Source: a bacterium (GTDB lineage Bacteria; Bacteroidota; Bacteroidia; Flavobacteriales_D; Crocinitomicaceae). From it: a DNA stretch of 64,000 nucleotides. Below, piece after piece: positions 34,309 through 43,500 of this stretch. Location: positions 62,001 to 126,000 of the forward strand of contig JANSYQ010000007.1 in the NCBI GenBank assembly GCA_024742305.1. The letters run 5' to 3'. The notes beneath the pieces were generated by a model. The model worked only from the letters and a program-made list of their open reading frames with translations, made no database searches and was not told the DNA's origin. The translations under genes and the position numbers were made by a program. How positions within the stretch are numbered: position 1 is the first letter of the stretch; each line of letters begins with the position of its first letter.

Positions 34309-35160
34309 ATGAAGAATCTACTGCTCCTCCCCCTCTTTTTAACTGCCACATTTTTCACCTGCGCTGGTAACGACCCTTATAAAGATGCCGCCAAAGAAAT
34401 GTGTGGTTGTGTGAACGAATCCATGAGTTTCCTGTCGGAAAGAATGATCGATATTATTGTTTCGTCTGAGGGAGATCAAGAACTTATGGAAGCGGAGCTG
34501 GAAAAGTACGTAGAAGATGACCTCGAAGCAGCCATGCAAGATGTGGAGGTACTTCAAGGACCTATGTTAGAAGACATGACGGCCTGTTTTAATCGAGTCT
34601 CAGCGGACTACGAGGATAGATTTTCAGAAGATTCAGAAGAAGTAGCAGAAGAAAAGCTTCTTGAAGCTATGAAAGGTCTAGATCAATGCAAGAGCTCTGT
34701 TGTTTTCTTTAAGCTCGGAATGAGTTCTGATGATAACATGGAGGAAGAAACTTCTGCGAGTTCAGAAATGGAACCACCGGTGGTCCGCGAAGTCAACAGC
34801 GATTACGTCAATATATCCCGTGAAGTATGCGATTGTGTTTCAGAATCTACTGAACAGCTATCACCTAGAATTAGAGAGATATTTATCAACTCGCAGGGCG
34901 ACCCAACGAAATTGGAACAACTTATTGAAGTATATGCTTCGGAAGACGAAGAAGGTGCCATGAAGGATGCGGAATTACTGCAAGGAGAGGTTGCTACCGA
35001 TATCGATAAATGCATGGCCCGAATTGAATCCAATTACGGAGAATTGTACGAATCCACTGGTGAAGAAGAAATTCAAAAAGAAATGTTGTTAATTCTAGAG
35101 GATAGCGAAGGTTGCGAAATGTCTGCGTCTATTCTGAGTTTAAGCTTACAAACGGAGTAA
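34309..35160 (+). CDS. Two-domain CxC family exported protein, copy 3
   Basis: A 283-residue exported protein, likely a lipoprotein (MKNLLLLPLFLTATFFT then Cys; the lipobox is weak). It contains two copies of the domain: residues ~20-145 (EMCGCVNESMSFLSERM, MTACFNRVSADYEDRF, LDQCKSSVVFFKLGM) and ~165-283 (VCDCVSESTEQLSPRI, IDKCMARIESNYGELY, EGCEMSASILSLSL), joined by a Glu/Ser-rich linker. This internal duplication and the neighbouring single-domain copies point to local tandem duplication. Strongly acidic. Function unknown. Confidence 0.72.
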   Translation: MKNLLLLPLFLTATFFTCAGNDPYKDAAKEMCGCVNESMSFLSERMIDIIVSSEGDQELMEAELEKYVEDDLEAAMQDVEVLQGPMLEDMTACFNRVSADYEDRFSEDSEEVAEEKLLEAMKGLDQCKSSVVFFKLGMSSDDNMEEETSASSEMEPPVVREVNSDYVNISREVCDCVSESTEQLSPRIREIFINSQGDPTKLEQLIEVYASEDEEGAMKDAELLQGEVATDIDKCMARIESNYGELYESTGEEEIQKEMLLILEDSEGCEMSASILSLSLQTE

Positions 35161-35243
35161 GAGGCGACATACTGAAACTTTTTTCCAGTTATTGAAACGA
35201 ACAGAGCTTGGTTCGTTATAAGTCCGTGGCTTGCTTTTTCTAC

Positions 35244-36110
35244 ATGAAAACACTTTTCCTTCTATTTTTTTTAGGCGCTCAAGGAGCTCATGTCTATGCG
35301 CAAGATTCCATATATGGTTCTTGGGAGGATTCCTTAGCGCATCAGCGCCCATTGCAACGATTGGGCAAGGATATGTGCAAGTGTTGGGAAAAGGAAGTTG
35401 ATAAACTGCCTAAGGGTCCAAAGTTTTTCTTTGAGCGGTTTACAGGCGACTTCGAATCTTACAAAATGGACTTGGAAGACTACTACAATCATGATACAAT
35501 TAGTATGCGGTTGGATGGTGAAATTGCGTCCCAAGCCATCGATCAAATTCAATCGTGTATTACCAACCTTCAGAAAAAACACTCCGAAGTATTGGACGAA
35601 TACAACTACTTGGAGTTGTATTATCCATTACAACTTTATTTTGAGTACTCAGACCAAACACCCAGTTTTTTGGCGGATTTTGAATTGGGACTTTTTACGA
35701 CGCATCCTGAGCAACATCAATTCGTAACAATCATCCAAGGACTAATAAATGACATTCGTGGTAATGAATATTCTAAAAAGGTGACTGGAATCCATTTATT
35801 AACCGTCCGCATGAAGTCAATTATTTGCGATGCAGAGGGCGACAGCGTTTTATACAAGGAGCTTTTAGAAGATTATAAGGCGGATAGTTTAGGGTATTAT
35901 GAAGGGGATATGCAAATAATGGAAATGTACGTACTTCCTATTCTTGACGAAGCGTTGCAAGTGGCAAAGGTCAGTTTTCAAGAGAAATTCGGAGTTCTTG
36001 ATAGTACCGATATCAACATTTATTTTGAAGAGTATGTTTCTCCAACTTTTAGAGATAAGCTCTTGCTTGAAAAAAGTTTGATTCTGATGCGGCTATCCCA
36101 AGAGCAGTGA
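35244..36110 (+). CDS. Exported protein with diverged CxC domain, copy 4
   Basis: A 288-residue protein with a signal peptide (MKTLFLLFFLGAQGAHVYAQ); no lipobox. Residues ~35-125 are a diverged copy of the family domain (DMCKCWEKEVDKLPKG, IQSCITNLQKKHSEVL). The C-terminal ~160 residues are unrelated, mostly helical, and contain one Cys. The ATG at 35244 is preferred to the frame opening at 35208. The last 18 bp overlap the convergent gpmI gene. Function unknown. Confidence 0.68.
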   Translation: MKTLFLLFFLGAQGAHVYAQDSIYGSWEDSLAHQRPLQRLGKDMCKCWEKEVDKLPKGPKFFFERFTGDFESYKMDLEDYYNHDTISMRLDGEIASQAIDQIQSCITNLQKKHSEVLDEYNYLELYYPLQLYFEYSDQTPSFLADFELGLFTTHPEQHQFVTIIQGLINDIRGNEYSKKVTGIHLLTVRMKSIICDAEGDSVLYKELLEDYKADSLGYYEGDMQIMEMYVLPILDEALQVAKVSFQEKFGVLDSTDINIYFEEYVSPTFRDKLLLEKSLILMRLSQEQ

Positions 36111-37610
36111 CGATCCTGTCATTTCCTCAGGCTGCGTAATTCCCAATCGGCTTAAAATGGTTGGAGCAACATCGGCTAAAATTCCGTCTTTCAACTTAAC
36201 TGATCGATCTTCTGTTACCATGACTACCGGAACTGGGTTTAATGAATGCGCCGTGTTCGGAGATCCATCTTCATTTATCGCATAATCAGCGTTTCCATGG
36301 TCAGCAATCACGATGAATTCGTAGCCTAACGATTTTCCAGTTTCCACCACATCTTTCAGGCAGCCATCAACCGTTTCTACAGCTTTTTGAATGGCAGCGT
36401 AATCGCCCGTATGTCCAACCATATCTGGGTTGGCAAAATTCAAACAAATGAAATTTGGCTGCGCTTCCTTGATCTCTTTCACAATGGCGTCGCGAACTTC
36501 GGGAGCACTCATTTCCGGCTGTAAGTCGTAGGTGGCTACTTTCGGTGAGTTGATTAATATGCGATTTTCCTTCTCGAATGGTAATTCACGTCCGCCACTG
36601 AAGAAAAACGTTACATGCGGATATTTTTCGGTTTCTGCAATGCGAACCTGTGTCATTCCATGATCTGCGACTACTTCACCTAAGGTTTTGGTCAAATTCT
36701 CCTTCTCAAAAATGACGTTCACGTTCTCGAAGGTCTTGTCGTAGTTCGTCATCGTGTAGTAGGAGAGAGGCATGCGCTTCATTTCGTACTCCGGGAAATC
36801 TTTTTGCGTCAGTGCAATGGAAATTTCACGCGGTCGATCCGTTCTGAAATTAAAGTTCACCACAACATCTCCTTCTTGAATCCACGCTTTGGGTTCGTTG
36901 CCAATTACTTTCGGTTCAATGAATTCATCCGTTACATCACTATCGTAGGAGTTTTGTAAGGCTGCCGATACAGATTCAAATCTTTCCCCTTTTCCGTGTA
37001 CCATCAAATCGTAGGCTTTCTTGATGCGCTCCCAACGATTATCACGGTCCATGGCATAGTAACGACCAATAACCGAAACTACTTTTGCCGGTGTATCCGT
37101 AATCTCGTCCTCCAGTTCCTTCACAAAACGGAGTCCAGAGGTTGGGTCGCAATCGCGTCCATCTGTAAAAGCATGAATGAAGGCGTGTTCAATGCCGTGT
37201 TCTTTCGCCATCTGACACAAAGCGTACAAATGCTCCTGAGAACTGTGCACCCCTCCTTTTGAAACGAGTCCCATAAAGTGAATGCGCGATCCTCTTTGTT
37301 TGGCCTCTTCAAATGCTTTCAGCAAGACTTCGTTTTGGAAAAAATCTCCTTCACGAATGGATTTGTTGATGCGTGTCAACTCTTGATAAACAATTCTTCC
37401 GGCACCAATATTCAAATGTCCCACTTCGGAATTTCCCATTTGTCCTTCCGGTAGACCAACTTGTTCGCCAAACGTGGTCAATGTAGCGCTCGGGTAATCA
37501 CTCAAAAGACTATCCATGTAGGGTGTATTCGCATGGTAAATGGCGTCCGATTCCGAACGATCACCAATTCCCCAGCCATCTAAAATGATTAATCCGACGT
37601 GCTTCGACAT
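36093..37610 (-). CDS. gpmI: 2,3-bisphosphoglycerate-independent phosphoglycerate mutase
   Basis: A 505-residue glycolytic enzyme interconverting 3- and 2-phosphoglycerate, Mn-dependent, of the alkaline-phosphatase superfamily. Motifs: LIILDGWGIG, the phosphorylatable S61 in EGQMGNSEVGHLNIGAGR, HAFTDGRDCDP, NFNFRTDRPREIS, NFANPDMVGHTGDY and VIADHGNAD. Full length. It is the last gene of the minus-strand operon with amidophosphoribosyltransferase and the histidine kinase; its ATG lies 2 bp after the kinase stop. The 3' end overlaps the convergent copy-4 gene by 18 bp. Confidence 0.96.
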   Translation of the reverse strand: MSKHVGLIILDGWGIGDRSESDAIYHANTPYMDSLLSDYPSATLTTFGEQVGLPEGQMGNSEVGHLNIGAGRIVYQELTRINKSIREGDFFQNEVLLKAFEEAKQRGSRIHFMGLVSKGGVHSSQEHLYALCQMAKEHGIEHAFIHAFTDGRDCDPTSGLRFVKELEDEITDTPAKVVSVIGRYYAMDRDNRWERIKKAYDLMVHGKGERFESVSAALQNSYDSDVTDEFIEPKVIGNEPKAWIQEGDVVVNFNFRTDRPREISIALTQKDFPEYEMKRMPLSYYTMTNYDKTFENVNVIFEKENLTKTLGEVVADHGMTQVRIAETEKYPHVTFFFSGGRELPFEKENRILINSPKVATYDLQPEMSAPEVRDAIVKEIKEAQPNFICLNFANPDMVGHTGDYAAIQKAVETVDGCLKDVVETGKSLGYEFIVIADHGNADYAINEDGSPNTAHSLNPVPVVMVTEDRSVKLKDGILADVAPTILSRLGITQPEEMTGSSLLLG

Positions 37611-37612
37611 AA

Positions 37613-38503
37613 TTATAGTGTAATTTGAAAGTCTGTACCTTTTGGTTTGTTATCAAGACATTGCACGGTCCCATTTTGCAGGAAAACCAATCTCGATACG
37701 ATGAAAAGTCCCAATCCGGTTCCTTTTTGAGAGCGCGTGTCTTCGTTTTGGGATCGGTAAAACTTCTTAAAGATTTCCGTTTTTTCTTCTTTTGGAATTC
37801 CTGGACCTAAATCCTTTACCCCAAAAACAACTTGCCCATCTTTCGAATAGGCGTAAATGGTTATTTTTTCGTTTTTGCCTGCATACTTCAGCGCATTTTC
37901 AACCAAGTTCCCAACGATGGATTCTACCATGATCCGATCTGCATGCATCTGCAAGCCATCCTCAATCTCCAATTCTATGAGGGACTCACCGGAAATATCT
38001 GTAAAACGTGTTTGCATCTGACGAAACAATAACATGGCGTCAAAGTCTTCCATGACCGGCTCCAATGCTTGATTCTCTAGTCGTGATGCATTCAAAATAT
38101 TGTCGATCATTTGCTCCAAGCGCGTATTTTCATCAATGGCCTTTTGCAACAATTCATCAGACTGCTCTTTGGAGAGTTTACGCTTCGTAACCGTTTGAAT
38201 GTACAGTTTGTTGGCAGCGAGCGGCGTCTTTAGTTCATGGGTAACCGAAAGCAAGAAGTTTTTCTGACGTTTGGATAAGTTCAAGTCCTTGCGAATAGAA
38301 CGATGAATTTGCCAAATACCTACGATTAAAAGCAAGAGGAAAACAGCGCCTTCACCTACAATCATCGTGAATCGTTGACGCACCTCAGTAGATTCGGTAT
38401 AAATTTGATTGTTGAGGTCGACGAGTTGAACACCCCACCAAATGAACTGGATCACCACATAAATACTGAGAATGTAAAATATGAGTGCCGTTCTTCGATT
38501 CAT
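37613..38503 (-). CDS. Sensor histidine kinase (orphan)
   Basis: A 296-residue membrane kinase. Two transmembrane helices (~8-26 and ~52-66) flank a very short periplasmic loop (~25 residues), followed by HisKA with the phospho-acceptor H89 in SVTHELKTPLAA and the HATPase_c domain with N box NLVENALKY, DLGPGIP, the F box FKKFYR and GTGLGLFIV. All catalytic boxes are intact. No response regulator lies nearby. The tiny sensor loop suggests it senses membrane state or a partner protein. It sits between the amidophosphoribosyltransferase gene (6-bp gap) and gpmI (2-bp gap). Confidence 0.92.
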   Translation of the reverse strand: MNRRTALIFYILSIYVVIQFIWWGVQLVDLNNQIYTESTEVRQRFTMIVGEGAVFLLLLIVGIWQIHRSIRKDLNLSKRQKNFLLSVTHELKTPLAANKLYIQTVTKRKLSKEQSDELLQKAIDENTRLEQMIDNILNASRLENQALEPVMEDFDAMLLFRQMQTRFTDISGESLIELEIEDGLQMHADRIMVESIVGNLVENALKYAGKNEKITIYAYSKDGQVVFGVKDLGPGIPKEEKTEIFKKFYRSQNEDTRSQKGTGLGLFIVSRLVFLQNGTVQCLDNKPKGTDFQITL

Positions 38504-38509
38504 AACTTC

Positions 38510-40411
38510 TTAATATGCGCGCTCGTTTCGTCCTTCTTTCCAGTTGATGAATGCCTTGTTGACTACCTTGTTTCCTCCACGTGTTGGATAGTTTCCGGTA
38601 AAGTACCAATCGCCGGTATTGTTAGGACAAGCCTTGTGCAAATTCTCTACAGTTTGATAGATGATCTGCACTTCTGCGTTAATGGTAGGAGGAGTCAGTA
38701 GCTCACTGATTTTCTGCGAAATTTCATCATCGGAGAACGGAGCGTAAATTTCCTGAACGTAGTTTTTAATCTGCTCTTTCGGTAAGTTTTCCTGCTCTTT
38801 ACACTTCTTGTACACTGAATCGATCACGTAGATCATATTGCGCTCATGCAACAAGGAGATGGCTGCTTCGAATGCAATAAAATCGCCCATTTTAGCCATG
38901 TCGATTCCATAACAATCCGGGAAGCGAATTTGCGGTGCAGAGGAAACCACTACAATTTTCTTCGGGTCCAATCGGTCCAAAATGCGAAGAATAGATTGTT
39001 TCAAAGTAGTTCCACGAACTATACTGTCGTCAATGACCACCAAGTTATCCTTTCCTCGTTTCACACTTCCATACGTGATATCGTAAACGTGTGCTACAAG
39101 GTCGTCGCGGGAATCATCCTGCGTGATGAAAGTTCTTAGCTTGGCATCTTTCACTGCGATTTTCTCGATACGAGCACGTTTCAACAAGATTTCGCGAATC
39201 TTCTCTTCAGTTGCCTCGTTTCCAAGCGCTGTAATTGCCTGTATTTTTTCTTCGTTCAAGTGATCTTCCAATCCTTTGATAAGTCCGTAGAACGATACTT
39301 CCGCCGTGTTTGGAATGAACGAGAAAACAGAATTATCCAAGTCGTTGTCTATGGCCTTCATCACTTGAGGAACAATATTTTTCCCCAATTGCTTACGCTC
39401 GGTGTAGATGTCTTTATCGGAACCGCGAGAGAAGTAGATGCGTTCGAAGGAACATTTTGCCGGTTCTAACGGTTCGTTGATCATCGTTTCGGAAATTCGA
39501 CCGTTTTTCTTCATGATCAAGGCATGTCCGGGCTTTAGCTCGTTGATGTCCTCGTATTTCAGGTTGAATGCTGTTTGAATTACCGGACGCTCCGATGCTA
39601 CCACACATACTTCGTTGTCTTCGTACCAAAATGCAGGTCGAATTCCGGATGGATCTCTGAGTACGAAAGCATCACCATGACCGAACAATCCCGCCATTGC
39701 ATAACCGCCGTCCCAATCTTCCGAAGCATTTTTCAAAATACGCTCGATATCCAAGTTCTCTGCAATTTTTGCATAAATCTCTTGATTCGAGTACCCTTGT
39801 GGCTTCAAGGTGTCGTACATATTGTTGTTCTCCGTATCAAGGAAGTGACCGATTTTCTCCAAAACTGTTACAGTATCCGATTGCTCTTTCGGGTGCTGCC
39901 CTACGTGCAATAACACTTCGAAAAGTTCGTCTACGTTTGTCAAGTTGAAGTTTCCGGCAACAACTAGGTTTCGCGTGATCCAGTTGTTCTGTCGCAAGAA
40001 CGGATGGCAGCTTTCGATGGAATTGCGTCCAAATGTCCCGTAGCGCAGGTGACCTAGAAACAATTCTCCCGTGAATCCTGCATGACGTTTCAAGTAATCA
40101 ACATCTTTCAGGTAATCGGGGTTCTCTTCACCAATTTCTTCGAATTTATTGTTGATTCGATCGAAAATATCTTGAATCGGTTTGCTGTCTATTGAACGGT
40201 ACCGCGAGATGTATCGCTCACCGGGAGACATGTCAAATTTAATGTTTGCAACCCCCGCGCCGTCTTGCCCGCGGTTGTGTTGTTTTTCCATCAACAAATG
40301 CAGCTTATTCAGCCCATAAAAGGCCGTTCCGTATTTGTCAACATAATATTGGAGAGGTTGTTTTAATCGAATAAGTGCGATTCCGCACTCGTGTTTGATC
40401 GGATCACTCAT
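38510..40411 (-). CDS. Amidophosphoribosyltransferase family protein (long Bacteroidota form)
   Basis: A 633-residue enzyme of the glutamine phosphoribosylpyrophosphate amidotransferase family (first step of de novo purine synthesis: PRPP plus glutamine to phosphoribosylamine). The class II amidotransferase domain has Cys9 as nucleophile after a short propeptide (MSDPIKHECGIAL), HNRGQDGAG, FLGHLRYGTFG and DPSGIRPAFWYED. The phosphoribosyltransferase domain has the PRPP loop VVIDDSIVRGTTLK. It is ~130-160 residues longer than classical PurF, as in a second Bacteroidota paralogue, so it may not be the main PurF. ATG at 40411 is chosen because it sets the propeptide length. It leads the operon with the kinase and gpmI. 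Confidence 0.9.
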   Translation of the reverse strand: MSDPIKHECGIALIRLKQPLQYYVDKYGTAFYGLNKLHLLMEKQHNRGQDGAGVANIKFDMSPGERYISRYRSIDSKPIQDIFDRINNKFEEIGEENPDYLKDVDYLKRHAGFTGELFLGHLRYGTFGRNSIESCHPFLRQNNWITRNLVVAGNFNLTNVDELFEVLLHVGQHPKEQSDTVTVLEKIGHFLDTENNNMYDTLKPQGYSNQEIYAKIAENLDIERILKNASEDWDGGYAMAGLFGHGDAFVLRDPSGIRPAFWYEDNEVCVVASERPVIQTAFNLKYEDINELKPGHALIMKKNGRISETMINEPLEPAKCSFERIYFSRGSDKDIYTERKQLGKNIVPQVMKAIDNDLDNSVFSFIPNTAEVSFYGLIKGLEDHLNEEKIQAITALGNEATEEKIREILLKRARIEKIAVKDAKLRTFITQDDSRDDLVAHVYDITYGSVKRGKDNLVVIDDSIVRGTTLKQSILRILDRLDPKKIVVVSSAPQIRFPDCYGIDMAKMGDFIAFEAAISLLHERNMIYVIDSVYKKCKEQENLPKEQIKNYVQEIYAPFSDDEISQKISELLTPPTINAEVQIIYQTVENLHKACPNNTGDWYFTGNYPTRGGNKVVNKAFINWKEGRNERAY

Positions 40412-40434
40412 TTCTTTCGCTCGTAAATGAGGTA

Positions 40435-40442
40435 CAAAGTTA
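40435..40442 (-). promoter_or_regulatory. -7 element of the amidophosphoribosyltransferase operon
   Basis: TAACTTTG on the minus strand matches TAnnTTTG, 23 nt before the ATG at 40411. Its position also argues against the longer frame that opens at 40510. Confidence 0.45.
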
Positions 40443-40595
40443 CACAGAATAAATGGACTGATATGAGATTCAAAGAGTGATTGTTTTTCGTAGGATTCCA
40501 ACGCAACCAATTCCGGCTTTAATCCGTTATATTAGAGGGTGATTTCGTTTTCTAAAGGCTTATTTCCTCTAGGATTTTCGAAATCTCGATTACTG

Positions 40596-43500
40596 ATGAA
40601 GCACTTATGCGTCGTAATAGCAATTTTGGTTCTCTCCTTTGGGGGGAATGCGCAAGATGTTTGGCTGCATCCAAACGCCGGACAATGGGACGATAGAGTG
40701 GAGTACAAAGTGGAGTTGGATTTGGGCGAAATGCTTATTGAGAAGGATAAATTCACGTACCACCTTACCGATTTAAAACTGCACGGTCAGCATGATGATC
40801 ATGAACACAGTCATGCCGACCATGAAGATGAACCCATTCGATTTCATGTAATTCAATCCACTTTTTTGAACTCAAGCTGGCAAGGACAAGTAACCAAAGA
40901 AATTCAATCGAGCCATTATCGCAACTATATTCTTGGTAACGATCCATCCAAATGGCAAAGCAAACTGTACAGTTACCAGAAGGTGACCATGCACGACTAC
41001 TACCCTGGAATTGACATGATTCTCAGTGGAGCCAACGAGCAGTTAAAGTATTCATTTCGCTTGCAACCTGGTGTTGATTCAGACATTATAGAAATGGTCT
41101 ATGTGGGTCAAGATAAGTTGACGATTGCTGAAGATGGTAGTTTGCACATTGCCAATCGCTTCGGCGAAATTATTGAAGGAACGCCTGAGGCGTGGTTGGA
41201 GGAAAGCGGTGCGAATGTTGAGATAGAATTTCAATTGTCGGGAGATACTGTGCGTTTTATCCTACCGAACGGCTACGACTCCAACGAAACGCTGATAATT
41301 GATCCAACTTTGGTATTCTCTTCATACACGGGAGCTTCTGCCGATAATTGGGGAATGACAGCCACTCCGGATAGTCAAGGTGCGTTGTTCGCTGGTGGAA
41401 TCATCTTTGGTTTGGGGTACCCAATAACCCCCGGAGCTTTTCAAACGGGAAACAATTCACAAGGAACCGTACAAGATCGTTACACCGACGTAGGAATTAC
41501 GAAGTTTACCTCAGATGGAAGTTCGTTGTTGTATTCAACCTACCTCGGAGGGATTGGATCGGAAACTGCCAATAGTATTGTTGCCAATGCCAACGATGAA
41601 TTGTTCATTTTCGGTGTCACAAGCTCCATCAATTTCCCCATGGCAGGAACACCTTATGATGCGTCGTACGGAGGTGGACCGAACGTGCCAACCAGTGCCA
41701 CCAATCTTTTGAATTTCACGGATGGTCAAGATTTGTACGTTGCGCGATTGAGTGCTGATGGAACCACTTTACAGGCTTCGACATACATGGGCGGATCGAA
41801 TACAGATGGTCTCAACATTATCGCCGCACTTCGAAAAAATTTGGGAGATCAATTCCGCGGAGAAATTATTTTGGACGATCAAGAGAATGTCATTGTGAGT
41901 TCCACCACGCGATCAACAAACTTCCCAACGCAAATGGGATCGCAGTCGGCTTTGTCAGGAGTTCAAGATGCGGTAGTTTTCAAAATGACTCCAACTTTGA
42001 ATAACTTAATTTGGTCAACGTATTTCGGTGGATCGGGTGAAGAAACAGGGAACTCGGTCCAATTGTCATCGAATGGCACGGTGTATATGGCTGGTGGAAC
42101 AACATCGGCAAACCTTCCGATTTCAGGTGGTTATGACATGTCTTTTGGGGGGGATGTTGACGGTTACGTAGCCCGATTTAATGGAAATAATGGTACGCTA
42201 CAGTCGGGAACTTACATCGGTGAAAACGAATACGATCAAGTGTACTTTGTGCAATTGGATGTTGATGATCGCGTATACGTTTTAGGTCAAACGGATTCCA
42301 ATCTTGGCATCTCAGGAGTGACTTATGGAAATGCTAATTCGGGACAGTTCATTCAGAAATATGCCAGTAATTTGTCCACCCAAGAATGGCGTACCATGGT
42401 GGGAGCCGGCACTGGTCAGGTAGAGATTTCACCAACGGCCTTTTTGGTGTCAGATTGTTATGATATCTATTTTTCTGGTTGGGGAGGTGCCTTGAATATT
42501 AATAACGGAAATGCACCGGGCTCTACAACCAACGGTTTTCCGGTTACACCAAATGCCTATCAAACCACCACCAATGGAAATAATTTTTACATCGGCGTTC
42601 TTGGTCCGAATGCCAATAGCTTGAAGTATGGAACTTTCTTTGGTGGAACGGCGAACATTAGCGATGAACACGTGGATGGAGGTACGTCTCGATTTGACAA
42701 GTCAGGTCGAATTTATCATGCCGTTTGTGGAGGCTGCGGTGGAAACTCAAACGGTTTTACAACAACTCCGGGGGCTTGGTCACCTGCAAATGGAAGTTCC
42801 AATTGTAATTTGGCGGCGTTTAAGTTTGAGTTGAATCAAATTGATGCCCTCATTTCCGTTCCAAATACAACCATTTGTATCCCAAATCCGGCTGTGTTCT
42901 CGAACAACAGTGCCAATGGGAACACCTTTTATTGGGATTTTGGAGATGGGAACACTTCTACGGATGTCAATCCATCGCATTTATACTCGAACCCAGGCAC
43001 GTACAACGTTACGTTAGTGGTTACCGATAGTAATCAGTGTTATTCTCCTGACACCGTGGAACTCGTATTGAATATCGGTGATTTTGGAGGAGGGATTGTT
43101 CCGCTACCAGGTCCTATTTGCCCGGGAGATTCTGTTCAGTTAGAGGCGTTTGGCGGTGCAGATTACTTATGGTCCCCAGCTCAGTTTATGGACAACCCGA
43201 ATATTGCCACTCCGACGATTTCGATCATGCAGGACCAAACCTTTCAAGTTATTATTTCGGATAGTTGTGGAATTGACACAGCCTATATAGATGTAGAAGT
43301 AGTTTCTCCCTCGGGAGCTATATCGAACGATACCACAATTTGTATTGGAAACTCTGTGCAGCTGCAAGCTAGTGGAGGAATATCCTATCAGTGGAGTCCT
43401 CCAACATTCTTGAACGATGATACCAGTCCAACGCCGGTAAGTACACCCACATCAGATATTTTATACACAGTTGAAATTACTACGGCAGAAGGCTGTCTTT

